From UBA4421 sp002470275 (lineage in GTDB: Bacteria > Pseudomonadota > Gammaproteobacteria > Pseudomonadales > Azotimanducaceae): a DNA stretch of 64,000 nt. The notes beneath the pieces are model-generated. The model worked only from the letters and a program-made list of their open reading frames with translations, was not told the origin of the DNA and did not search any database. A program made the translations under genes and the position numbers. This document shows positions 34,942-43,567 of this stretch, in pieces (the stretch's first letter is position 1; every line of letters starts with the position of its first letter). The stretch lies in assembly GCA_913052345.1 (NCBI GenBank), contig CAJXDR010000008.1, positions 1 to 64,000 on the forward strand, in the 5' to 3' direction.

Positions 34942-35604
34942 ATGTCGACAAAAGAAACCATTGCCATTCTCGGAGGAACCGGTGACCTAGGAACGGGGCT
35001 CGCTATTCGCTGGTCCAAGGCGGGCTACAAAATCGTCATTGGTTCGCGGACCCAGGAAAAGGCCGACGCTGCGGTTGCCAGCCTCGCGGAGGTGAGCCCC
35101 GAGACGCCCGCGGAGGCGATGGAAAACAGTGCAGCCGCCGCTGCCGGCGACATCGTGGTGCTTACGGTGCCTGCGGCACACCAAATCTCAACCCTCGAGG
35201 GGGTCAAGGCTCACCTCAATGGCAAGATACTCATCGACGTCACGGTACCCCTGGTTCCGCCAAAGGTCGGCACGGTTCAACTTCCAGAGGAAGGCAGTGC
35301 GGGTAAGCGAGCACAAGATTTCTTAGGCGAAGAGGTCCTGGTTGTGAGCGCCTTCCAAAATATCGCCGCCCATCTACTCCAGCAGGATGTCGTCATCGAA
35401 TGCGATGTCTTAGTGGCGGGTAACGATAAGCCAGCGCGTACTCGGGTGATCGAGCTGATTGGTGAGGCCGGCATGACTGGATGGCACGCCGGTCCGATTG
35501 CTAATGCGGCCGCCGCAGAAGCCCTGACCTCCATCCTCATTCAAATCAACCGCAGCGGCATCGTTTCCCACTCGGGCATCAAGATCATCGGTCAGGAACA
35601 CTAG
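34942..35604 (+). CDS. npdG: NADPH-dependent F420 reductase (Fno/NpdG)
   Basis: 220-residue F420:NADP+ oxidoreductase that moves hydride between NADPH and coenzyme F420. The NADP-binding Rossmann motif is AILGGTGDLGTGLAIRW (residues 8-24), with GSRTQEKAD as the following phosphate-binding loop. DVTVPLVPP and the FLGEEVLVVSAFQNIAAHLL segment are family-typical. It is the first gene of the F420 operon, 6 bases ahead of cofE. It is the only F420-using enzyme in the window. Confidence 0.92.
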   Translation: MSTKETIAILGGTGDLGTGLAIRWSKAGYKIVIGSRTQEKADAAVASLAEVSPETPAEAMENSAAAAAGDIVVLTVPAAHQISTLEGVKAHLNGKILIDVTVPLVPPKVGTVQLPEEGSAGKRAQDFLGEEVLVVSAFQNIAAHLLQQDVVIECDVLVAGNDKPARTRVIELIGEAGMTGWHAGPIANAAAAEALTSILIQINRSGIVSHSGIKIIGQEH

Positions 35605-35609
35605 GCACC

Positions 35610-36389
35610 ATGATCAGCGAATTTTCTGTCATTGGGATTCCGAATATTCCCATGATAGAAGAGGGCGATGACCTGGTCGCCATTTTGTCCCAGGCCATTG
35701 CAAGGGCAGGGCTTCAGGCTGAGCATGGAGACGTGCTCTGCATTGCCCAAAAGATCGTCTCCAAGGCAGAAGCACGCCACGTCACGCTGGCTAAGATTAA
35801 CCCGGGCGCCCAGGCCCTGGCGCTTGCCGAGGCCACGGGCAAGGATCCGCGGATGGTGCAGCTAATCCTGGACGAGTCCGACGAAGTTCTAAGACACAAG
35901 ACCAACGTGCTCATCGTGCGCCACAAGCTAGGTATCGTGGGTGCTCACGCAGGTATCGACCAATCGAATATAGACCATCAGGGTGACGAACGAGCCCTGC
36001 TCCTGCCGGAGAATCCCGATCGCTCGGCAGCAGAAATTAGAGCCGGTATGCAAGCACGCTGGAACACGGTTCTCGGCGTCATCATCACCGACTCCCACAA
36101 TCGTCCCTGGCGCATGGGCACCCTAGGCTGCGCCATCGGTGCAGCGGGGGTCAAGATTCTAGAGGACCACCGTGGCGGCGAGGACATTTATGGTCGCTCG
36201 CTTCAGGCAACCTTGGTCAACCGGGCTGACGCCCTGGCCAATACGGCCACCCTGGTCATGGGCGAGACCACGGAGAAGCTGCCCGCCGTAATTATCCGCG
36301 GGCTTCCGGCGGAACGCACCCTGAGTGACGATGCCCAAGAAACAGCCGCCCTAATCAATCGACCGCTGAACGAGGATCTATTTCGATGA
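35610..36389 (+). CDS. cofE: Coenzyme F420-0:L-glutamate ligase
   Basis: 259-residue GTP-dependent ligase adding glutamates to F420-0. The N-terminal part has GDDLVAILSQAI and QKIVSKAEAR. The middle has AGIDQSNID, then IITDSHNRPWRMGTLGCAIG, and METT-like VMGETTEK near the end. It matches archaeal CofE in length and lacks the C-terminal nitroreductase domain of actinobacterial FbiB. The short gap to npdG and the 4-base overlap with cofD show operon organisation. Confidence 0.94.
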   Translation: MISEFSVIGIPNIPMIEEGDDLVAILSQAIARAGLQAEHGDVLCIAQKIVSKAEARHVTLAKINPGAQALALAEATGKDPRMVQLILDESDEVLRHKTNVLIVRHKLGIVGAHAGIDQSNIDHQGDERALLLPENPDRSAAEIRAGMQARWNTVLGVIITDSHNRPWRMGTLGCAIGAAGVKILEDHRGGEDIYGRSLQATLVNRADALANTATLVMGETTEKLPAVIIRGLPAERTLSDDAQETAALINRPLNEDLFR

Positions 36390-37312
36390 GCGGCAAAATT
36401 TTGGCGCTTTCCGGGGGTGTTGGGGGAGCCAAGCTGGCGCTGGGGCTCAGTCAGGTGCTGGCGCCCGATGACCTCATGATCGCCGTTAACGTAGCAGACG
36501 ACTTCGAACATCTTGGTCTACATATTAGCCCAGACCTGGACAGCGTGACCTACGCCCTGGCGGGTCAGAACAACCAAGAACTCGGGTGGGGCCGGGCCGG
36601 CGAGAGCTGGCACTTCATCGAAGCGCTTACAGAATTCGGCGGCGAGAGCTGGTTCCGTCTCGGCGACAAGGATCTCGCGCTGCATGTACAACGCAGCGAA
36701 ATGCTCAAAGCTAATTACAGTCTGAGCCAAGTGACTGAGCACATCAGCCAAAGCTTGGGCATCACCCATGAGATATTGCCGATCAGCAATGATCCGGTAC
36801 GGACCATTGTTCAAACGGAAGGCCAGGATCTCAATTTTCAGCATTACTTCGTGCGTGAGCGCTGTCGCCCGGTGGTAAAGGGTTTCCACTTTGCTGGCAT
36901 AGAGGAAGCGACGCTAAACCCCCTTGTTAAGCGCTGGCTCGACGGCTGCGACGGCATCATTATCTGCCCTTCAAACCCCTTCGTTTCGGTGGACCCGGTC
37001 ATCAACATTCCTGGCTTTCGCGAAGCCGCAGCCTCGATCCCCACGATCGCCGTGTCTCCCATTATTGGAGGCCAGGCGATCAAGGGTCCCGCGGCGAAAA
37101 TGATGGGCGAGCTGGATATGCCCACGACCGCCAGCGCCGTTGCAGATCACTATGGTGACTTTTTGTCGGGCTTTGTTCTTGATCGAGAGGACGCGGGGCA
37201 GCTAGGTCAGCTACATCTGCCGGCTATCGCCACCGACTCCGTCATGGTAACTTTGAGCGACCGCGTGGCTCTTGCACGCGACTGTCTGGAGTTCTTAGAA
37301 ACCCTCCGGTAA
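36386..37312 (+). CDS. cofD: 2-phospho-L-lactate transferase (CofD/FbiA)
   Basis: 308-residue transferase that moves the phospholactyl (or analogous) group onto the deazaflavin Fo, giving F420-0. The N-terminal glycine-rich LSGGVGGAKLALGL is the family signature, followed by NVADDFEHLGLHISPDLDS (metal-binding Asp/His). CPSNPFVSVDPV near residue 198 and SPIIGGQAIKGPAAKMM complete the active site. The start overlaps the cofE stop by 4 bases. Which three-carbon phosphate it uses depends on CofC and cannot be read here. Confidence 0.95.
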   Translation: MSGKILALSGGVGGAKLALGLSQVLAPDDLMIAVNVADDFEHLGLHISPDLDSVTYALAGQNNQELGWGRAGESWHFIEALTEFGGESWFRLGDKDLALHVQRSEMLKANYSLSQVTEHISQSLGITHEILPISNDPVRTIVQTEGQDLNFQHYFVRERCRPVVKGFHFAGIEEATLNPLVKRWLDGCDGIIICPSNPFVSVDPVINIPGFREAAASIPTIAVSPIIGGQAIKGPAAKMMGELDMPTTASAVADHYGDFLSGFVLDREDAGQLGQLHLPAIATDSVMVTLSDRVALARDCLEFLETLR

Positions 37313-37338
37313 GGAACACGGCTCACCGTGAGTGTTCC
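37313..37338 (+). promoter_or_regulatory. Hairpin between cofD and cofC
   Basis: Perfect 7-bp arms GGAACAC (37313-37319) and GTGTTCC (37332-37338) around a 12-base loop, starting one base after the cofD stop codon. No T run follows on either strand, so it is not a classic terminator. It lies in the only sizeable gap (117 bases) of the F420 operon and might be an mRNA-processing or stability element, or a protein site. Confidence 0.4.
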
Positions 37339-37429
37339 ACAGGATAAAAACGGCAATGGCAACTCAGTCGCACTGGGAAGGGGTGCGAATAGGGGCCATT
37401 GGCGGCCGATGAACCAATAGGAGAAGCCG

Positions 37430-38101
37430 ATGTGGGCGATAGTTCCCATCAAGACGTTTGAGCGCGCAAAACAGCGTCTCAGTAACGTCTTAACTGCCGA
37501 GGAGCGTCGCGCGCTGATGTTGGCCATGGCCAGAGATGTGCTCACATGCCTCACCGGCAGTGCGCGTCTGACGGGCATTCTAATCGTCTCGCGAGCGCGG
37601 GAAGCCGATGCCCTTGCAGAGGCCTTCGGTACCGAGCGCTTTATCGAGAGCCCCACCTCAGATTTAGCAGGTTCTCTCACCCAAGCCACTCACTACCTTC
37701 GGGATCATTTTGACGCTCGGGGCATCTTTGTCGTGCCCGCGGACGTACCCTGCATCAGCACTGCAGAGGTGGATGCCATCATCGGCGACCATGGGAGCAT
37801 AACCCTCCTACCCGACGCTCAGTGCGTCGGCACTAACGGCCTGATCTGCTCACCGCCCCTGGCTATCCCCTATATTTTTAATGGCAAAAGTTTCAAGCCG
37901 CACAGTGATCTTGCGTTTGCCGCCGGCCTGGTGCCGCGCATTATCCCAAACAGCTCCTTTGCACTGGACGCAGATACACCCGATGACCTCATTGCCCTAG
38001 CTGACGCCCAGCCCACAAGCCAGTCGGCAATCTATCTTCAGCGTTCCGGGATAGCGGATCGACTGCGGACGACGCGGCGCGAGCAGGGAGGCGAGCCATG
38101 A
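37430..38101 (+). CDS. cofC: 2-phospholactate guanylyltransferase (CofC/FbiD)
   Basis: 223-residue nucleotidyltransferase activating a phosphorylated three-carbon acid with GTP for CofD. The N terminus IVPIKTFERAKQRLSNVL is the GT-A nucleotide-binding signature. VVPADVPCIS near residue 103 carries the metal Asp, and FKPHSDLA is the substrate-binding stretch near 160. AGGAG lies 7 bases before the ATG. A 117-base gap with a hairpin separates it from cofD, and it overlaps fbiC by 4 bases. Confidence 0.92.
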   Translation: MWAIVPIKTFERAKQRLSNVLTAEERRALMLAMARDVLTCLTGSARLTGILIVSRAREADALAEAFGTERFIESPTSDLAGSLTQATHYLRDHFDARGIFVVPADVPCISTAEVDAIIGDHGSITLLPDAQCVGTNGLICSPPLAIPYIFNGKSFKPHSDLAFAAGLVPRIIPNSSFALDADTPDDLIALADAQPTSQSAIYLQRSGIADRLRTTRREQGGEP

Positions 38102-40566
38102 GCGCCCTGGAACAGGCACTTGCCGGCAATCTGCCAACGGAGGCCGACGCCCTAGCCCTGGCGGATTTTAGCGATACCAAGGCACTGGCCGATGTCGCTT
38201 CCGCGTTGCGGGACAGAGGCTTTCGCAACGTCATCACCTACTCGCGCAAGGTCTTCATTCCGCTGACCCATCTATGCCGAGACGTCTGTCATTACTGTAC
38301 CTTCGCCCAGGTGCCGCGAAAGGTGATAGCCCCCTACATGAGTTTAGATGAGGTCTTGGAGATTGCCCGAGCCGGCCAACTCATGGGCTGCAAGGAGGCT
38401 CTTTTCACGCTGGGGGAAAAGCCCGAGCTGAGGTACCGAGCAGCCCGAGAGGCCCTAGCCGAAATGGGCTATGAGAGCACCACCGACTACCTGTTCGCGG
38501 CGGCAAAAGCCGTGTTTGAAGAAACGGGCTTACTGCCGCATCTGAATCCCGGCAACCTGGAGCCCGAGGAACTCAGTCGGCTAAAAAGTGTTTCCCCCTC
38601 TATGGGCATTATGCTGGAGTCGGCCTCTGAGAGGCTGTGCGAGAAAGGCCTGCCGCACTATGGCTCTCCAGACAAGGTGCCCGCCGTGCGATTGCAAACA
38701 CTGGAAAATGCGGGGGAAGCCAAAATCCCCTTCACCACGGGCATCCTGATCGGTATCGGCGAGACCCGATTAGAGCGGATAGAAAGCCTGCTCGCCATCC
38801 GCCGAATCCATCAGCGATATGGGCATATCCAAGAGATCATCGTGCAAAATTTCCGCGCCAAGCCGGATACCAAGATGGTCAATGCGCCCGAACCTGATCT
38901 CAATGAACTGCTGTGGACCATCGCCGTCGCGCGAATTCTTTTCGGCGCGCAGATGAGCATTCAAGCACCACCCAACCTGAGTCCAGGCGTGCTGCCACAA
39001 CTCGTGCATGCTGGCATTAACGACTGGGGTGGCGTCTCCCCGCTGACCCCCGATTTCGTCAACCCGGAAGCCCCATGGCCGCACCTGGATGAACTTTCGC
39101 GAGAAACCGGAGCTGCGGGAAAATACCTGCACGAACGGCTTACCGTTTATCCTGATTTCGCCATAGCATTCGAACGTTGGATCCACGCCGACCTGCATGT
39201 TCCCCTGCTTGAAATGATTGATGCAGAGGGCTTCCCACGGACCGACGGTTGGTGTCCTGGCGATATTGAGCACGCGCCGCCGAAAGAAATTTTGAACGCC
39301 GTTATCAATCCAACCCGTGCTGTCTCGGCTGATATTGAACAGATTCTTGAACGCGCATCTCAGGCCGAAACCCTGGATGAGGCAGAGGTCCTAAGGCTGT
39401 TTCAGGCCCGGGGTGATGACTTTGGCACCGTCATTCAAACCGCGAATAAACTGCGACAACAAACCAACGGTGACCGCGTTAGCTTTGTGGCGAATCGCAA
39501 TATCAATTACACCAACGTCTGCTACTTCAAATGCCAATTTTGTGCGTTCTCCAAGGGCAAGCTGTCTGAAAACCTTCGAGGACGCCCTTACGACCTGTCC
39601 CAGGAAGAGATAGCGAGACGCACCCAAGAAGCCTGGGAGCGAGGCGCCACCGAGGTCTGCATGCAGGGCGGGATTCACCCGGAGTACACCGGCGAGACCT
39701 ACATTGAGATTCTGCGCACCGTCAAGGCGGCGGCACCGGACATCCATATCCATGCCTTCTCACCGCTTGAGGTCTGGCAGGGAGCGGCGACCCTAGACAT
39801 GGCGTTGGGTGATTACCTGTCTCTGTTGCGCGATGCAGGCTTATGTACCCTTCCGGGCACTGCAGCAGAGATTCTTGATGACGAGGTACGGGCCGTTATT
39901 TGTCCCGATAAAATCAATACCGATCAATGGCTCGACGTCATGCGTGAGGCCCACGCGCTGAACCTCAGAACCACCGCCACTATTATGTATGGCCATGTGG
40001 ATCGCCCCATTCACTGGGTTAGGCACTTGCTGCGCGTGCGGGCCCTCCAGGCACAAACCGGCGGCTTCACCGAATTTGTACCCCTACCCTTCGTGCATAT
40101 GGAAGCGCCCATGTATCTGAAGGGCAAGGCCCGACCGGGGCCTACCTTTCGTGAGGCGGTCTTAATGCACGCCGTGGCGCGACTCACCCTACACGGCCAA
40201 ATCGAAAATATTCAGACCAGCTGGGTCAAGATGGGCCATGAGGGTGTCAAAGCCTGCCTGAATGCGGGCAGCAATGACCTGGGGGGAACGCTGATGAACG
40301 AATCCATAAGCCGAGCCGCAGGAACCCTGCATGGCCAAGAGACATCGCCAAAACAAATGGCCAACATTATTCGGCAACTGAATCGCGAGCCAAGGCAGCG
40401 ATCAACGGGTTACGGCTCCGTAAGCGATGCCCGCATCCGCGCCGGGCAGAACCAGGGTGAGTTGTTGGCCATCGTCAACACCCCGGTGGAGAAATACGAA
40501 CGAAAGACCTCAAGCGCACAACTGGTTCGGAACCTGGCACCCTCAAAAGAAAACCAGGCCGGTTAG
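38098..40566 (+). CDS. fbiC: FO synthase, fused CofG-CofH (FbiC)
   Basis: 822-residue bifunctional radical-SAM enzyme making the deazaflavin Fo from 5-amino-6-ribitylaminouracil and tyrosine. The CofG half has its [4Fe-4S] motif CRDVCHYC at Cys60, Cys64 and Cys67. The CofH half has CYFKCQFC at Cys475, Cys479 and Cys482. Both clusters are intact. The fusion order G-H is that of actinobacterial FbiC; methanogens use two proteins. It ends the F420 operon, and its start overlaps cofC by 4 bases. Confidence 0.96.
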   Translation: MSALEQALAGNLPTEADALALADFSDTKALADVASALRDRGFRNVITYSRKVFIPLTHLCRDVCHYCTFAQVPRKVIAPYMSLDEVLEIARAGQLMGCKEALFTLGEKPELRYRAAREALAEMGYESTTDYLFAAAKAVFEETGLLPHLNPGNLEPEELSRLKSVSPSMGIMLESASERLCEKGLPHYGSPDKVPAVRLQTLENAGEAKIPFTTGILIGIGETRLERIESLLAIRRIHQRYGHIQEIIVQNFRAKPDTKMVNAPEPDLNELLWTIAVARILFGAQMSIQAPPNLSPGVLPQLVHAGINDWGGVSPLTPDFVNPEAPWPHLDELSRETGAAGKYLHERLTVYPDFAIAFERWIHADLHVPLLEMIDAEGFPRTDGWCPGDIEHAPPKEILNAVINPTRAVSADIEQILERASQAETLDEAEVLRLFQARGDDFGTVIQTANKLRQQTNGDRVSFVANRNINYTNVCYFKCQFCAFSKGKLSENLRGRPYDLSQEEIARRTQEAWERGATEVCMQGGIHPEYTGETYIEILRTVKAAAPDIHIHAFSPLEVWQGAATLDMALGDYLSLLRDAGLCTLPGTAAEILDDEVRAVICPDKINTDQWLDVMREAHALNLRTTATIMYGHVDRPIHWVRHLLRVRALQAQTGGFTEFVPLPFVHMEAPMYLKGKARPGPTFREAVLMHAVARLTLHGQIENIQTSWVKMGHEGVKACLNAGSNDLGGTLMNESISRAAGTLHGQETSPKQMANIIRQLNREPRQRSTGYGSVSDARIRAGQNQGELLAIVNTPVEKYERKTSSAQLVRNLAPSKENQAG

Positions 40567-40570
40567 CCGA

Positions 40571-40771
40571 TTACATGAAATATTGATGGTGCGACAGGGC
40601 CTCACCGTATGCCATCAGCCAGCGCACCCAAAAGCTTCGCTTAGGAGGCTTCTCCACCCGCTCCATAAGCCTGCTACCGTTTTCTGCCATCCTAAGCTCG
40701 TAATCAACGCCCGGGCGCTGCCGGGTCTCGGATCGCTTCGGTTGCACAGGCGACGTTAACGATTTAGCCAT
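40571..40771 (-). CDS. Small basic protein co-transcribed with MFS gene
   Basis: 66-residue protein, basic, with the last 25 residues aromatic-rich (SFWVRWLMAYGEALSHHQ). I do not recognise it. AAGGAG lies inside the last codons of the upstream MFS gene, 10 bases before this ATG; the start follows that gene's stop by 4 bases. This placement argues for a coupled real gene. It converges with fbiC, with 4 bases between the stops. Confidence 0.55.
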   Translation of the reverse strand: MAKSLTSPVQPKRSETRQRPGVDYELRMAENGSRLMERVEKPPKRSFWVRWLMAYGEALSHHQYFM

Positions 40772-40775
40772 GGTC

Positions 40776-42056
40776 TCATATCTCCTTAGCAGAACGCGGT
40801 AGCTGGCGCTGACCTACCCCGGCGGGATCAGCAGACGCCTCAGCGCTGGCAAGTACCCGGATCAACGGTAAGAGCAGGCCGGCCGATACAGGAATACTGA
40901 TGACGCACAGGCCAATCAGCGCGGCCTGCATGCCCCAAACGTCCACCGCAAAACCCGTCCAGGGCCCGCCCAACACGACACCCACCCGGAACAGGCAACT
41001 GGCCATGGAGTTCACGGTTGCTCGGTGACTGCCGGGCACCCGGCGATTCAGCGCGTCTCCAAGCAGAACGCTGATGAGCCCCCTAGCCGCAAAGAACAGG
41101 GCTGCCCAAATCAAGGTCACCAGGCCGTCGGAAAGGGCCATGCCCGCGTAGCCCACAACTGGCAACAGGCCAATACCCGCCAGCAACGCAGTCGGTCCAA
41201 GACGATCCTCCAGCCAAGGAACAAGCCGGCCGAAGATGGCCACTAACAGTGACAGCCCGCCCCAAAGCAGCCCGAAATAGATCAGATCAATGCCCTCTAG
41301 TATCCAAAGCTGCTGTATCAGCCAAGCCGCAAAGTAGGACAACAGAGGCCAGCAGCTGATCGCAATAAAGGTGGCCCTAAGCAATTTGGAGCTATGCCAT
41401 AGCGCTGCCAAAATGCTGACAGACTGCATGACAGAGGGCATGTTTCCTGGCTGACCGTCAGCCGTCAGCCGAGGCGCCTCTGTTAAGGGTAAGGAAGCGA
41501 GTACTATCGCGCCCCCCGTCAGCGCCTGAACTAGGATGACCAGGCTCAGATCCCCCACCCAGATCAGCGCGCTACACAGCGCCGCAGACAGGGCTGCGGC
41601 CACTTGCCCAATACTGAAGATACGGCTCACGACCCTGCGCTGGCGTTCAGCAGAACTGCCTCTGGCCAGCTCGGTATCATAGAGCAGGGCCATATCTGCC
41701 CCAGAGAGCATGGAAAATCCAAGGCCTAGGGCTAATTCATAGACTGCCAACCCTGGGAAGCCTTCTACAATGAGCAGCAGGCCGTGCCCCAGAGCCACCA
41801 ACGCCGCACCCAGCCGAATAACGCCCCTTCTCCCCAAGGCGTCCGCTAAGTAACCGGAGGGCACCTCGGAGACAAGCACCACTGCAGCGAAAATTGCCTG
41901 TAGCGAGAAAATTTCCTGCATGGAAAGTCCCTTGCTAAAAAAGAAAGGCACCGCAACGGGCATAATCACCATGAATTGATGCGCGAACCGAAGACACAGC
42001 AAGGCCGGCACGTTACGTGCCAGCTTGTTAGCCAGTGTTCGCTCTTGAACTTTCAT
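40776..42056 (-). CDS. Major facilitator superfamily transporter
   Basis: 426-residue MFS protein with about 12 hydrophobic helices. The loop 2-3 signature is present as EVPSGYLADALGRRGVIRLG (residues 64-83), and GADMALLYDTELA lies in TM4-5. It resembles the group of DHA-like or uncharacterised efflux/uptake carriers; the substrate is unknown. GGGGGA precedes the ATG directly. It lies immediately downstream of a strong terminator and so has its own promoter. It is followed by the 66-residue gene. Confidence 0.88.
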   Translation of the reverse strand: MKVQERTLANKLARNVPALLCLRFAHQFMVIMPVAVPFFFSKGLSMQEIFSLQAIFAAVVLVSEVPSGYLADALGRRGVIRLGAALVALGHGLLLIVEGFPGLAVYELALGLGFSMLSGADMALLYDTELARGSSAERQRRVVSRIFSIGQVAAALSAALCSALIWVGDLSLVILVQALTGGAIVLASLPLTEAPRLTADGQPGNMPSVMQSVSILAALWHSSKLLRATFIAISCWPLLSYFAAWLIQQLWILEGIDLIYFGLLWGGLSLLVAIFGRLVPWLEDRLGPTALLAGIGLLPVVGYAGMALSDGLVTLIWAALFFAARGLISVLLGDALNRRVPGSHRATVNSMASCLFRVGVVLGGPWTGFAVDVWGMQAALIGLCVISIPVSAGLLLPLIRVLASAEASADPAGVGQRQLPRSAKEI

Positions 42057-42097
42057 ATTCCCCCCTGCATTTTTATCCCTACAAAAACCAGTACCCC

Positions 42098-42135
42098 AAA
42101 ACGAAAAAACCCCGAAGGCAGAGCACTTCGGGGTT
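42098..42135 (-). terminator. Rho-independent terminator
   Basis: On the minus strand a perfect 10-bp stem AACCCCGAAG/CTTCGGGGTT (arms 42126-42135 and 42108-42117) encloses an 8-base loop and is followed by TTTTTTCGTTTT. This is the strongest terminator in the window. It should end transcripts from the isomerase gene (42466-43524) and the possible small gene at 42157, and it insulates the MFS gene. Confidence 0.9.
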
Positions 42136-42156
42136 CCCTAGGTCATGGTCAAACGA

Positions 42157-42327
42157 TCAACCATCCAGAATCCCCGACGAGTCCACAAACCGCACGGTGG
42201 AATACGAAACTGCCGATAGGCGATCCCAACGGAATCGCAAAATCAGAGTGCCGTGTATGGCCCTGGGTTGGATGACGCCGACGCTTGGCGTGTTACAAGG
42301 TGTGTGATGCCACATATTCTTAACCAT
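42157..42327 (-). CDS. Possible 56-residue small protein before terminator
   Basis: Short open frame, ATG preceded by AAGGTG at 9-base spacing, ending 22 bases before the strong terminator. The product begins MVKNMWHHTPC and has a hydrophobic/basic middle (HGTLILRFRWDRL). I do not recognise it. Codon usage is not strongly gene-like. The 330-base region 42136-42465 that holds it has no other gene. It may instead be a long 3' untranslated region or a small RNA released upstream of the terminator. Confidence 0.35.
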   Translation of the reverse strand: MVKNMWHHTPCNTPSVGVIQPRAIHGTLILRFRWDRLSAVSYSTVRFVDSSGILDG

Positions 42328-42465
42328 TTTTTAAGGCACCTTTTTTGGAGAGTCGGCAATATAGCGGAGCACGCTGTGAATACAGTTTGGAGAAGACAGG
42401 CGGTAGCATCTGACAGACTGTATGCAGTTTGCTGAGAGGCCCCTGGTGAAAGGCCGACCCAGCGC

Positions 42466-43524
42466 CTAAGGGTCCAGGCCCAGGAGATCGCGATAGCTCT
42501 CAGCGCTTGCGCCGGCGCTAGCAAAGTCATCAAAGGCTTTGCCGGTCACGGGAATAATGTGTTCGCGAATGAAGCTCGCCCCCTCACGCGCACCCACCTC
42601 TTGATCCTTCAGGCAGCATTCCCACTCCAAAACCGCCCAACCTTCAAAATCGTAAGCGGCCAGCTTTGAGAAGATGCCTCGGAAATCAATCTGCCCGTCA
42701 CCCAAAGAACGAAAGCGGCCGGGACGCTGAAGCCAATCCTGGTAACCCCCATAGACGCCTGATCGACCATCGGGGTTCAGCTCCGCGTCCTTGACGTGAA
42801 ACATGCGAATGCGTGAGTGGTAGTGATCTATAAAACTGAGATAGTCCATGGCCTGAAGCGCAAAGTGGCTGGGGTCATACAGGATATTGGCCCGAGGGTG
42901 GGCACCCACCGCCTCAAGGAAGCGTTCAAACGAGATGCCATCATGTAGGTCTTCCCCGGGGTGAATCTCATAGCAGACGTTCACGCCCTCCTCGTCAAAG
43001 GCATCCAGGATTGGCCGCCATCGTCGTGCCAGCTCAGAGAAGCCCTCTGCCACGAGACCCTTCGGACGCTGGGGCCAGGGGTAGAGGTAGGGCCAAAGTA
43101 GCGCTCCAGAGAAAGTCGCATGTTCGGTTAACCCCAAACGGCGGCTGGCGCGGCCGGCGAGCATGACTTGCTCAACGGCCCACTGCTGTCGGGCAGGGGG
43201 GTTGCCCCGCACGGAGGGATGGGCGAAGTTGTCAAACAAAGTGTCATAAGCCGGATGCACGGCAACTAGCTGACCTTCCAAATGGGTCGACAGCTCGGTG
43301 ATCTCGACCCCGCAGGCCTCCACGCGCCCCTTAAGTTCATCGCAGTAGGTCTGGCTCTCAGCAGCCGTCGCAACGTCGATAAAATTGGGGTTTCCAATGG
43401 GCACCTGGATGCCGACAAAGCCCAATTCCGCCGCCCACCGGGCCATCCCTTCAATTGAGTCAAAGGGTGACTGGTCCCCCATGAATTGGGCGAGAAAAAT
43501 ACCGGGTCCCTTTAGCGTCCGCAT
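42466..43524 (-). CDS. Sugar phosphate isomerase/epimerase (AP endonuclease 2 barrel)
   Basis: 352-residue TIM-barrel protein of the xylose-isomerase-like/IolE-type superfamily. Metal ligands are visible in CYEIHPGEDLHDG (Glu/His), NILYDPSHFALQAMDY (Asp/His) and RIRMFHVKDAEL (His/Asp), with a final Glu in WAVLEWECCLKD. It probably isomerises or dehydrates a sugar or inositol derivative. GAAGGA precedes the ATG at 43524; the longer frame to 43593 is rejected. It lies 43 bases downstream of the Gfo/Idh gene on the same strand, forming a catabolic pair. Confidence 0.88.
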   Translation of the reverse strand: MRTLKGPGIFLAQFMGDQSPFDSIEGMARWAAELGFVGIQVPIGNPNFIDVATAAESQTYCDELKGRVEACGVEITELSTHLEGQLVAVHPAYDTLFDNFAHPSVRGNPPARQQWAVEQVMLAGRASRRLGLTEHATFSGALLWPYLYPWPQRPKGLVAEGFSELARRWRPILDAFDEEGVNVCYEIHPGEDLHDGISFERFLEAVGAHPRANILYDPSHFALQAMDYLSFIDHYHSRIRMFHVKDAELNPDGRSGVYGGYQDWLQRPGRFRSLGDGQIDFRGIFSKLAAYDFEGWAVLEWECCLKDQEVGAREGASFIREHIIPVTGKAFDDFASAGASAESYRDLLGLDP

Positions 43525-43567
43525 AGGCTTTCCTTCGTGCTGTTTGAACTCATCCTCAAGACCAAAA

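Noticed and set aside
42253..42435. 60-codon + strand frame in the 42.1-42.5 kb gap
   Set aside because: No ribosome-binding site, and the strong terminator and adjacent genes point to transcription from the other strand.
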